Source of the DNA: an uncultured Prochlorococcus sp.
GTDB taxonomy: Bacteria; Cyanobacteriota; Cyanobacteriia; PCC-6307; Cyanobiaceae
Length of the DNA: 47,561 nt
Direction of reading: 5' to 3'
NCBI GenBank assembly: GCA_902534685.1
Contig: CACAQP010000002.1
Coordinates: forward strand, 1 to 47,561
Below, piece by piece: positions 39,825-47,317 of this stretch. Both the position numbers and the translations under genes were made by a program. Under the pieces are notes generated by a model that saw only the letters and a list, made by a program, of their open reading frames with translations, made no database searches and was not told the DNA's origin. Within the stretch, counting starts at the first letter, position 1. Every line of letters starts with the position of its first letter.

Positions 39825-39983
39825 TTAAGGCTTACTATTTTGCTTTTTGAATTTAAATTCAAAAAATGAAATTAATAAAATTAAGATACATCCTAAGCAA
39901 CTTCCTATTAACCCAAAAACAATGGTTGTAAAGCCATCATCGTAGCCATATTGTAATTGTGGTACGTGAGGGGGTATTGGCAT
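39825..39983 (-). CDS. Small membrane protein (52 aa), not in ORF track
   Basis: MPIPPHVPQLQYGYDDGFTTIVFGLIGSCLGCILILLISFFEFKFKKQNSKP*; start overlaps the upstream ORF stop (TAATG). Confidence 0.55.
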   Translation of the reverse strand: MPIPPHVPQLQYGYDDGFTTIVFGLIGSCLGCILILLISFFEFKFKKQNSKP

Positions 39984-40126
39984 TATTTTTCAACAGAATT
40001 TTCAATATCTTCCAGTAAATGTTTAGTTGATCTACTAAACCCATTGGTTTTTAAATAGTTTTGTGCCTCTCTAAATTTTTCAGCTACTCTTTTTGCATAA
40101 GGAGTATTCATGGAATTTTGAGTCAT
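39983..40126 (-). CDS. Small hypothetical protein (47 aa), not in ORF track
   Basis: MTQNSMNTPYAKRVAEKFREAQNYLKTNGFSRSTKHLLEDIENSVEK*; translationally coupled to 39825..39983. Confidence 0.55.
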   Translation of the reverse strand: MTQNSMNTPYAKRVAEKFREAQNYLKTNGFSRSTKHLLEDIENSVEK

Positions 40127-40282
40127 GTTGAAAATGCGACTCATTACATAATCTGATTTAGGTAACCCCTTGATAAGTATTCAAAAATACAAGAATATAA
40201 AAATAGGATTTTTTACTTACTAAGAAATTTATTGTGAAAAGTTCTTGATTCTCCAAAATAAAGTTTCTTCAAATTAGAAAAA

Positions 40283-40573
40283 TTGACAATGTCAAATATA
40301 TTATTAATTCTTTTTTTTGTACTTTTATTTTTATTATTTTTTTATTCAAAACGAAAAAATAAGTCAGCAAAAAAAGCAACAATTATTCCAACTTATGCAC
40401 CTTTCTTAAAAGATCAAGAATTTAATCCTGACATAAGTACTGATAATTGGGATTTACATAAACTTAGATTAGATAAATTTAAAAGATCACAATATAAGGG
40501 ATTAACTTTCTTCGTTAGTTCAGAAAATAAAATTTACTATCTTTCTGAAGAAGGGTATAAGGTTTATTGCTAA
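40283..40573 (+). CDS. Small single-TM hypothetical protein (96 aa)
   Basis: N-terminal TM ILLILFFVLLFLLFFYSKRKNK; soluble C-terminus. Confidence 0.5.
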   Translation: MTMSNILLILFFVLLFLLFFYSKRKNKSAKKATIIPTYAPFLKDQEFNPDISTDNWDLHKLRLDKFKRSQYKGLTFFVSSENKIYYLSEEGYKVYC

Positions 40574-40626
40574 CAGCTGAAATTAATTTTATAAATAAGA
40601 AAAGCGGATAGAAATTAATAATATTA

Positions 40627-40878
40627 ATGAAGTATTTTTTTTTATTATCAGAAAAGTTCTATAGGTTTATCGAATGGGAGTGGAATACCTTAAAGAATCT
40701 AAGAAGAACAAAAAGAAAGAACTTTTTTCTAAGAGGATCATTTGCGTTATTTAGTTTATTCTCTATTCTTTTTTTAGTATTTTCTCCTCCTATCGCTTTT
40801 GGATTATTATTTGGAGAGGGATTGAAATTTAGTACTTTTTTTATTTGGATATGGATTTTAAATTTGAAGTTTTTTTGA
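40627..40878 (+). CDS. Small membrane hypothetical protein (83 aa)
   Basis: Intact ORF with two hydrophobic segments. Confidence 0.5.
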   Translation: MKYFFLLSEKFYRFIEWEWNTLKNLRRTKRKNFFLRGSFALFSLFSILFLVFSPPIAFGLLFGEGLKFSTFFIWIWILNLKFF

Positions 40879-40935
40879 AAATGTATAATTTATTTTCCGA
40901 GATTATTTAAAATTAAGAATATAAAAAATTACCTT

Positions 40936-41151
40936 ATGCCAAAAATATTTAAACAAAATAAGTTAGCTTTGTTGGGAGCAAATATATTAATAATTTTACT
41001 TTGGGTAACCATATCTTCCTTTTTGATGAATTTATTTCAAAGTGAAAATGCCCCATTTTATATATATAAAATTTCTTTTTTAATAAGATTTCTCCCTCCT
41101 ATTTGGGTCACTTGGTTCCTTTGGATAAAAAGAGATGGTTTAAAAAGATAA
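40936..41151 (+). CDS. Small membrane hypothetical protein (71 aa)
   Basis: Intact ORF, two TM segments. Confidence 0.5.
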   Translation: MPKIFKQNKLALLGANILIILLWVTISSFLMNLFQSENAPFYIYKISFLIRFLPPIWVTWFLWIKRDGLKR

Positions 41152-41189
41152 ATAACTAAATTATTTTTACGTATTTACTATAAATATAA

Positions 41190-41284
41190 ATCAGTTAAGC
41201 TTTGAGAGCTTATTTGAAATTTTCATGTAAGGATTAGGTAATTGAGAGAGTGTTTTTAGCTGGGAGACAATCTCTTTTTTTTTC
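41190..41284 (+). ncRNA. Candidate small RNA
   Basis: Intergenic; hairpin TAAGCT-ttgag-AGCTTA at 41196-41212, and GGAGA-caa-TCTCT hairpin followed by a T-tract near 41277-41284. Confidence 0.3.
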
Positions 41285-41293
41285 TCATTAAAA

Positions 41294-41325
41294 AGTGTCT
41301 GTCAGTATCCCTATTGACAAACACT
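41294..41325 (-). terminator. Probable terminator of the hli operon (minus strand)
   Basis: Minus strand AGTGT-tt-GTCA...TGAC-ag-ACACT followed by TTTTT. Confidence 0.5.
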
Positions 41326-41346
41326 CATGACGATAAATTCTTAAAA

Positions 41347-41526
41347 TTAAACAGGTAATCTATTATCGATTTCTAATTTGCCAGAATCCATAAGACGGCC
41401 AATTTTGATAACTAAAGACATATCTAACCTTGAAAATTCGGATTGATGGTTAGTTATCCAATCAAGTTCTGAAAGGGTTATTACTCCTAAAGTATTTACT
41501 TTAAGAAAAAGTAAACCTAAATTCAT
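41347..41526 (-). CDS. Small hypothetical protein (59 aa) downstream of hli genes
   Basis: MNLGLLFLKVNTLGVITLSELDWITNHQSEFSRLDMSLVIKIGRLMDSGKLEIDNRLPV*; starts immediately after the hli stop. Confidence 0.65.
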   Translation of the reverse strand: MNLGLLFLKVNTLGVITLSELDWITNHQSEFSRLDMSLVIKIGRLMDSGKLEIDNRLPV

Positions 41527-41527
41527 T

Positions 41528-41656
41528 TTAAAAGATTCCTGGGATAATCCAGCCGAATAAGCCGTAATTTACAACTAATGCAAATAAGCCCATCATTGCC
41601 ATTCTTCCATTGGTTCTCTCGGCATTTTGCCAATAAGTTGGTTTTGAATTTTCCAT
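41528..41656 (-). CDS. hli: High-light-inducible protein (42 aa)
   Basis: MENSKPTYWQNAERTNGRMAMMGLFALVVNYGLFGWIIPGIF*; HLIP E-x-x-NGR-x-AM motif. Confidence 0.9.
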   Translation of the reverse strand: MENSKPTYWQNAERTNGRMAMMGLFALVVNYGLFGWIIPGIF

Positions 41657-41690
41657 TTTATCTGGGTTTAAAGTTAATAAATAGTGTAGT

Positions 41691-41951
41691 TTAAACGAAG
41701 CCAGGAATTATTTGGCCTGTTGTTAGATATGCTCCAAGAGCAGCAATTAATCCAAGCATTGCGAATCTACCGTTAAGTGTTTCAGCAACAACTTTCTCTT
41801 TCTCGATTGTTTTGATTTTTGTATTTGTGTTTTTCATTTGATTAGAAGATGAATAGTTTAAATTTTCGTTTTGAAATTGCTTGGTTAGATAAGCAACTAG
41901 AATGGCTGTAAAGAATACAACTACGGCTAAAAAACCTGAGAGTGGACTCAT
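41691..41951 (-). CDS. hli: High-light-inducible protein with extra N-terminal TM helix (86 aa)
   Basis: MSPLSGFLAVVVFFTAILVAYLTKQF...VVAETLNGRFAMLGLIAALGAYLTTGQIIPGFV*; ATG overlaps the upstream hli stop. Confidence 0.88.
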   Translation of the reverse strand: MSPLSGFLAVVVFFTAILVAYLTKQFQNENLNYSSSNQMKNTNTKIKTIEKEKVVAETLNGRFAMLGLIAALGAYLTTGQIIPGFV

Positions 41952-42157
41952 TAAAAAATGCCAGGAATAATTTGTCCGGTTGAAACGTAAGCACCTACTA
42001 GTGCAACAAGCCCAATCATCGCCCAACGACCATTAACTTTTTCTGCATTTTGTGGATAGCTGTCGTAAGAAACAGACTCATCTATGTAAGGACGTGTCTC
42101 AGTAGGAAACATATTCTGTCTGCCACCTGATTCAGTAGTAACGTTTGAATTTGCCAT
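41951..42157 (-). CDS. hli: High-light-inducible protein (68 aa)
   Basis: Likely ATG at 42157: MANSNVTTESGGRQNMFPTETRPYIDESVSYDSYPQNAEKVNGRWAMIGLVALVGAYVSTGQIIPGIF*. Confidence 0.9.
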   Translation of the reverse strand: MANSNVTTESGGRQNMFPTETRPYIDESVSYDSYPQNAEKVNGRWAMIGLVALVGAYVSTGQIIPGIF

Positions 42158-42169
42158 TGAAGTTGTGTA

Positions 42170-42187
42170 ATTGTTAACTAATGTAAC
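42170..42187 (-). promoter_or_regulatory. HLR1-like (RpaB-site-like) direct repeat upstream of hli
   Basis: Minus strand GTTACATT-AG-TTAACAAT versus HLR1 consensus (G/T)TTACA(T/A)(T/A)-NN-(G/T)TTACA(T/A)(T/A); one mismatch. Further TTTACATT at 42201-42208. Confidence 0.4.
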
Positions 42188-42244
42188 ACTACTATTAACA
42201 AATGTAAAGTAATAGGTCAATTATAAGTTATTTTCAAGACATTT

Positions 42245-42260
42245 GCTACATTTATGTAGC
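42245..42260. promoter_or_regulatory. Perfect 7-2-7 palindrome GCTACAT-TT-ATGTAGC
   Basis: Read directly; lies between the DUF1651-like gene and the hli cluster. Confidence 0.4.
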
Positions 42261-42322
42261 ATTTTCATTACATATAAAGTTAAATAGTTGATTTTCTTGA
42301 GTACTTTCTTGATGGGGAATCC

Positions 42323-42592
42323 TCATCCGTAATGGTAATAGACCTCCGTCCAGCCTTTTTGGTGAAGCTCGTTCCACTTTTCCCAAGCTGCATCTATGTT
42401 AAGTTTTTTTGAGGATTTGTACCCTTCAGGTTCCCCAAGGTGATTTGCATAAAAAAGATGAGTATGAATTTTTAGATTAGGTTTAGGGGAATTTTTGCAT
42501 TCTTCGAAAAAGATCATTCTGCTACCTTCAGGATTTAGTAGGCATCCGCTTGGTCTGCTAGTGCTGCATCCGAATGAGTACTTAGGCTCCAT
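42323..42592 (-). CDS. DUF1651-like protein (89 aa)
   Basis: CLLNPEGSRMIFFEECKN...HLGEPEGYKSSKKLNIDAAWEKWNELHQKGWTEVYYHYG. Confidence 0.6.
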   Translation of the reverse strand: MEPKYSFGCSTSRPSGCLLNPEGSRMIFFEECKNSPKPNLKIHTHLFYANHLGEPEGYKSSKKLNIDAAWEKWNELHQKGWTEVYYHYG

Positions 42593-42622
42593 GATTTCCT
42601 TTAAAGTTCAGTTGGCTTTAAT

Positions 42623-42636
42623 ACATTTGTACTATA
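42623..42636 (-). promoter_or_regulatory. LexA-box-like sequence upstream of the DUF1651-like gene
   Basis: Minus strand AGTACAAATGTATT, one mismatch to RGTACNNNDGTWCB; shares ATTTGTACTATA with the 24.35-kb site. Confidence 0.3.
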
Positions 42637-42738
42637 AATTATATTCTTATTGTTTCGCTGTCAATCCTTTTAAGGTTAAGTACTTATTTACTTATAATTA
42701 TTTTGTTTTTTAATAGAAAAGATAATTTATCTAAGCTC

Positions 42739-42921
42739 ATGAATTACAGGGAAGATTTAGAAATCAAACTACAAAAAGTAACACTTGCAATGCAGGAAGT
42801 TGTAGAGGATATCTATAAAAGTGACTACGAGAAACAAAGGATAATATCCAAACTTATTGAAATTAAAGAAACAATCATTTCAAGGGGTATTGAACTTAAT
42901 ATTAAATTAGATGCAGCCTAA
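42739..42921 (+). CDS. Small coiled-coil-like hypothetical protein (60 aa from ATG)
   Basis: MNYREDLEIKLQKVTLAMQEVVEDIYKSDYEKQRIISKLIEIKETIISRGIELNIKLDAA*. Confidence 0.5.
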   Translation: MNYREDLEIKLQKVTLAMQEVVEDIYKSDYEKQRIISKLIEIKETIISRGIELNIKLDAA

Positions 42922-42994
42922 AAATATTGAATATCTCATGAATGTTTTATAACTTTTAGAATAATGTTATTAAAAATGATGGTTTATTTATCAA

Positions 42995-43156
42995 ATGCAG
43001 CCTGGTACTTTTGAATTATTGATTCTAGTATTTATCTTTTTAGGTCTTCAAGCTTGGTGGATTATCCCAATAATAAATAAAAATAATCAATTGAATAAGA
43101 GAGGTAAGGATTTAAGAGAGGAAATTAATCAATTAGAAAAATTATATAAAAAATAA
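42995..43156 (+). CDS. Small single-TM hypothetical protein (53 aa), not in ORF track
   Basis: MQPGTFELLILVFIFLGLQAWWIIPIINKNNQLNKRGKDLREEINQLEKLYKK*. Confidence 0.6.
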   Translation: MQPGTFELLILVFIFLGLQAWWIIPIINKNNQLNKRGKDLREEINQLEKLYKK

Positions 43157-43206
43157 ATAAATTTATTATTTTTAAACTAGTTATTATAAATGTAAAAAAA
43201 TACCTA

Positions 43207-43629
43207 ATGAAATTAAAAAAAATTATTGCATTCATATATCTTTTTATTGGGACTTTAGGATTAATACAAATTTCTTTTGCTGAAGAAAAGATTGAAGTTA
43301 TACCCCTTATTCAAAGTTCCAGAGGACTAAGTGGTAAAAATTTTAATTATCTCGAGGGTAAGCCTGAATTAAGACTTTTAAAGGTAATGATTCCTGTTGG
43401 CTTGAAAACTCCAATTCATACGCATCCTTCTCCAATGTTGATTCATGTCACAAGAGGAAGATTAAAGCATGTGAGGGGTGAAGAAATTAATTTCTTTAAA
43501 GCAGGTGATGCATTTATAGAGAGTAATAATGGGGGCGCCCACTATGTCAAAAATGTAGGAAAGAAGCCAGCTTTACTCCATGTGGGAGTTATATCAGTAG
43601 TTGGAATGCCTACAGCAATAAATAAATAA
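43207..43629 (+). CDS. Secreted cupin-domain protein (140 aa)
   Basis: Signal peptide (IIAFIYLFIGTLGLIQISFAEE); cupin PVGLKTPIHTHPSPMLIHVTRGRLKHVRGEE...GDAFIE...AHYVKNVG. Confidence 0.85.
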   Translation: MKLKKIIAFIYLFIGTLGLIQISFAEEKIEVIPLIQSSRGLSGKNFNYLEGKPELRLLKVMIPVGLKTPIHTHPSPMLIHVTRGRLKHVRGEEINFFKAGDAFIESNNGGAHYVKNVGKKPALLHVGVISVVGMPTAINK

Positions 43630-43673
43630 GATTTTTTCAAAGTTTTTCAATCTGCATTTTGAGGATTCAACTT

Positions 43674-45377
43674 TTATGAAGAACAGCTGTAATGAGATAT
43701 GCCTCCGTAGTTAAAATATTGGCTTGGCCTTAAACGATTATATTTTTGATCTATTTCTGGGGCTTGTTCTATATATGGATTGTTAAAAACATCCTGTAAC
43801 TCCTTTATTTTTGTGTAATTTCCTGTTTCGGCCTCTTCATATGCGGGAACTATCATCCATTCTCGCCATGTATAAACCGGGTTAAGAGATTTCATTGATG
43901 CTGATTTTGTTTTAAAATCTACCTCATTCTTTAAGATTGATTGCCAGTTTTTAAGCCAGACTTCCCATCTATTCTTGAGCTCATCATTAATTGGTAAATA
44001 AAAACTGTCTTTTAAAGAATCTAAGTTATCAGGTATGTCAGAAAGTTTACGGAAAAAAATTGTATAGTCTGCTTTTGAAATGAGCATAAGATTAAACAAT
44101 TCATTAATAAGAGCTCCGTTGTAATTATCTAAACCAAGTTTGCTCGCCCACATTTTCTTCAAGTCTTTGTTCATCAATTCTGAAAATTCCTTGTCGATTT
44201 GATCTAACTTTTCTTGAGCTTGTTTGCTTTCTGAAAGTAAGGGGCTAAGAGAAGAACAGAATGTTTTAAAGTTTATTGCCGCAGCATAAGGTTGGTTGAA
44301 AAATGAGAAATGTTCACCTCCACCTGTCCATGGTTGAAATCTTGGGTCAAATAATTCACAGAATCCAAAGGGGCCATAATCCAAGGTATTACCTCCAGCA
44401 GCGCAATTATCACTATTGAAGTTACCCTGGCAATAACCAACTCGCATCCAGTTAGCTACAAGAGATATTAGTCTCGATCTATATAAAGAAGCCAGTTTTA
44501 TTATTTTGCTTTCAAATGAAATTTCATATTCAATTTCATCTTTATAGTTTCTATCTATAAGGTGTTGAACTATCATCTTTAGTTCACTGAGGGCCTCATC
44601 ATGCGCATTATTGCGAACGCGTCTTGCAAAAAGTTCAATCTGGCCTACACGTAAAAAAGATGGAGCGACTCTCGTTGTAATTGCTGCTTGATTATCAATC
44701 ATGATGTCAGGTTCAAAATACCTGGACCCTTTGGAATACCATGGTCTTCTAACTATTTCTGAACGTGAGACATAAAGTGTTAAAGATCTTGAGGTAGGTA
44801 TTCCCAAGGCATCCATTAATTCCTGCGCAAGAAATTCTCGTACGCTAGACCTTAAGACAGCTCTACCATCCGCTCCACGACAGTAGGGAGTTGGACCTCC
44901 TCCTTTAAGTTGCATTTCCATTCTTTCCCCATTGAATATGCCTTCAAAAACAGAAATTGCTCTGCCATCGCCATAACCATTGCCAGTGCCAAAGGGACAT
45001 TGCTGGGTATATTCAGTACCGTAAATTGATAATGCATAACCTGTCGCCCAACCAACAGGACTCATTGGATAATCAGCAACAGAAATATCACCTGAGAAAA
45101 AACGACAAAAATTATTGTCTCTAGTAAGATCTGAGCTTAGCCCTAGTTCTTTAAAAAGTTTCTTGCTATGGGAGATATATTCTGGGTCTGGAATAGCAGT
45201 TGGGAGAATTGGTACGTAATGGCCTGAATATACCGAACGCGGCTTATGATCATTTCCATCTTTTGTTGATTGAGGATCTGCTTTGAGATAATTCATAAAA
45301 GAATAGTCAGAAAGTTGAGAAAATTCAGAAAAATTTTCCGTAAGCTTTTCTTTTAATGAATTGGAATTGGTTGACAT
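43674..45377 (-). CDS. selO: SelO/YdiU-family pseudokinase (protein AMPylase)
   Basis: MQLKGGGPTPYCRGADGRAVLRSSVREFLAQELMDALGIPTSRSL; NFNSDNCAAGGNTLDYGPFGF; C-terminal CSS. Confidence 0.93.
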   Translation of the reverse strand: MSTNSNSLKEKLTENFSEFSQLSDYSFMNYLKADPQSTKDGNDHKPRSVYSGHYVPILPTAIPDPEYISHSKKLFKELGLSSDLTRDNNFCRFFSGDISVADYPMSPVGWATGYALSIYGTEYTQQCPFGTGNGYGDGRAISVFEGIFNGERMEMQLKGGGPTPYCRGADGRAVLRSSVREFLAQELMDALGIPTSRSLTLYVSRSEIVRRPWYSKGSRYFEPDIMIDNQAAITTRVAPSFLRVGQIELFARRVRNNAHDEALSELKMIVQHLIDRNYKDEIEYEISFESKIIKLASLYRSRLISLVANWMRVGYCQGNFNSDNCAAGGNTLDYGPFGFCELFDPRFQPWTGGGEHFSFFNQPYAAAINFKTFCSSLSPLLSESKQAQEKLDQIDKEFSELMNKDLKKMWASKLGLDNYNGALINELFNLMLISKADYTIFFRKLSDIPDNLDSLKDSFYLPINDELKNRWEVWLKNWQSILKNEVDFKTKSASMKSLNPVYTWREWMIVPAYEEAETGNYTKIKELQDVFNNPYIEQAPEIDQKYNRLRPSQYFNYGGISHYSCSS

Positions 45378-45544
45378 TAAATTAGTAATCTATTGTTGAG
45401 TGCGTTGTAATTTCTTTAAATTCAACATCTAGATATATCTTATATATTTTTTTTTTAGGGATGTTTTCTGTCGTTACTTTTGAGATTCAATAGAAGTTAA
45501 AATTTAATATTTACTTAAAAAAAGGTTCCGCAGTAAAATGTTGT

Positions 45545-46900
45545 CTAACTTACCCAGCCTTTCAGCAAATCAAACAAACTTATAAATAGTCCAAAACCAA
45601 TAATTGGGGGCGCAACCCATCTTGTCATGAATTTTAAATAACGTGTCGTTTTGATCCCAACTTTTGAATCACTAAGTTCTTCATTAAATTTTCTAGGGAC
45701 TACCCATCCCATGAAGAAAGTAACCAAGAATCCACCAAATATTAGTAATACCCCTCCAAAAATCGAATCAACTGTTCCAAGAATATTTAAATTTAATGCA
45801 GAAGGGATGCCTGCTAAGAACAAGAATAGCGTTATCAACCAAACCGATTTTTCTCTTTTAAAGCCAAATTTATCCATTAAAGAGGAAACTGGAACCTCTA
45901 ATAATGAAACAGATGAAGTTATGGCTGCAATATAAGCTAGTGAAAAAAATGCAACAGCCACAATTCTTCCTGCTGCACCATATGAACCTAGACCTGTTGG
46001 AATTGAGATGAATAAAGCACCAACAGTGGATTCAGAGATAGCATCACTTAACCCGAATGTTAATACTATTGGAAAAGTTATAAATCCAGCCATCAGCCCA
46101 ACCAAAGTATCTAATGATGCAACTCCAACACTTAGTTTTGGAAGATTACTTTTTTTATTTAAATAGGATGCGTAGGTAACCATAATTCCAATCCCTAAGC
46201 TTAATGAAAAGAATGCTTGTGTAAATGCGTTTCTTATTGTTTGAGGATTTCTTAATTCATTAAAATCAAACTTAAGTAGAAATGTTTTATATCCTTCCCA
46301 TGCACCTGAAAGTGAAGTAGCCCAAATAGCAAGAATAACAATAATTATGAATAGTATTGGCATGAAATATTTAGTAACCTTTTCTATACCTTTTTTTATA
46401 CCTGATGAAACTATGATTGCTGTAAGTACAAGACTTAATAGGTGGCCCAACAAAACACTGCTGCCACTACTAATCGAACCAAAGAAGGTTTCTGCTTCAG
46501 TTAAATTTTTCGGTAATCCAAAAAATAAAGAATGGAACAAGGTATCTGCAGTCCATCCCATTATCACTGAATAATATGATGCTATTCCTAGTGGAGCTAT
46601 GAAGAAAAGAATTCCTAATGGATACCAATTTCTCCCAGCCAGCTTAACAGGAGCAAGCAATGTGCTTGCCATTGCGTTTCTCCCTAGAGCCATTTCAGCA
46701 ACAAATACCGGAAGACATACAATTAAAACGATCAGTATATATAAAAGTACAAAAGCCGCACCTCCACCTTGAGATGCTCTGTAAGCAAAACCCCAAAGGT
46801 TGCCTAGACCTACTGCACTACCAGCAGCGGCGAGAATGAATCCTAGCTTACTAGTCCATTGTTCTCTCTGAGAAATTTTTGAGTCCAAAATTAAAATCAA
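45545..46900 (-). CDS. Sodium-dependent neurotransmitter:sodium symporter (NSS) family transporter
   Basis: REQWTSKLGFILAAAGSAVGLGNLWGFAYRASQGGGAAFVLLYILIVLIVCLPVFVAEMALGR. Confidence 0.93.
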   Translation of the reverse strand: MILILDSKISQREQWTSKLGFILAAAGSAVGLGNLWGFAYRASQGGGAAFVLLYILIVLIVCLPVFVAEMALGRNAMASTLLAPVKLAGRNWYPLGILFFIAPLGIASYYSVIMGWTADTLFHSLFFGLPKNLTEAETFFGSISSGSSVLLGHLLSLVLTAIIVSSGIKKGIEKVTKYFMPILFIIIVILAIWATSLSGAWEGYKTFLLKFDFNELRNPQTIRNAFTQAFFSLSLGIGIMVTYASYLNKKSNLPKLSVGVASLDTLVGLMAGFITFPIVLTFGLSDAISESTVGALFISIPTGLGSYGAAGRIVAVAFFSLAYIAAITSSVSLLEVPVSSLMDKFGFKREKSVWLITLFLFLAGIPSALNLNILGTVDSIFGGVLLIFGGFLVTFFMGWVVPRKFNEELSDSKVGIKTTRYLKFMTRWVAPPIIGFGLFISLFDLLKGWVS

Positions 46901-47023
46901 TTTTTATAGTTGATTTATAACTCATAAATGAAAATTAGTTAACACTTTGCTTAAAAAAAAACTTATTTTTTTATATTAATTATTTTGATAAAGATCTAGA
47001 ATTAAAAAACTTTAATTATTCTT

Positions 47024-47305
47024 ATGACTATAGAAACGACTATTTTAGATTTTCAACTAAGTAATAACTATGAGGAGTACGAATCATATATGAATGCAAA
47101 AGAACAGCAGACGATGTTTAAAGAGATGGGAGTTAAAACATTTTATATTGGTAAATCATTAGATGATCCTCAAAGGGCAACTGTAATTTTTCAAGGACCA
47201 GAAAATGTTTTATACGATATTTTTATTAATCCTGCAACAAAACCAATAGTTGAAGCTTCAGGTCATATTTATACGGGAACAAAAATCACTCGCTGGATTT
47301 CTTGA
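47024..47305 (+). CDS. DUF3764-like small protein (93 aa)
   Basis: TTILDFQLSNNYEEYESYMNAKEQQTMFKEMGVKTFYIGKSLDDPQRATVIFQGPENVLYDIF. Confidence 0.65.
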   Translation: MTIETTILDFQLSNNYEEYESYMNAKEQQTMFKEMGVKTFYIGKSLDDPQRATVIFQGPENVLYDIFINPATKPIVEASGHIYTGTKITRWIS

Positions 47306-47317
47306 AAAAAATCTTTT

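Noticed and set aside
44852-45055. 67-aa ORF nested in selO in another frame
   Set aside because: Entirely within the conserved SelO catalytic region; frame artefact.
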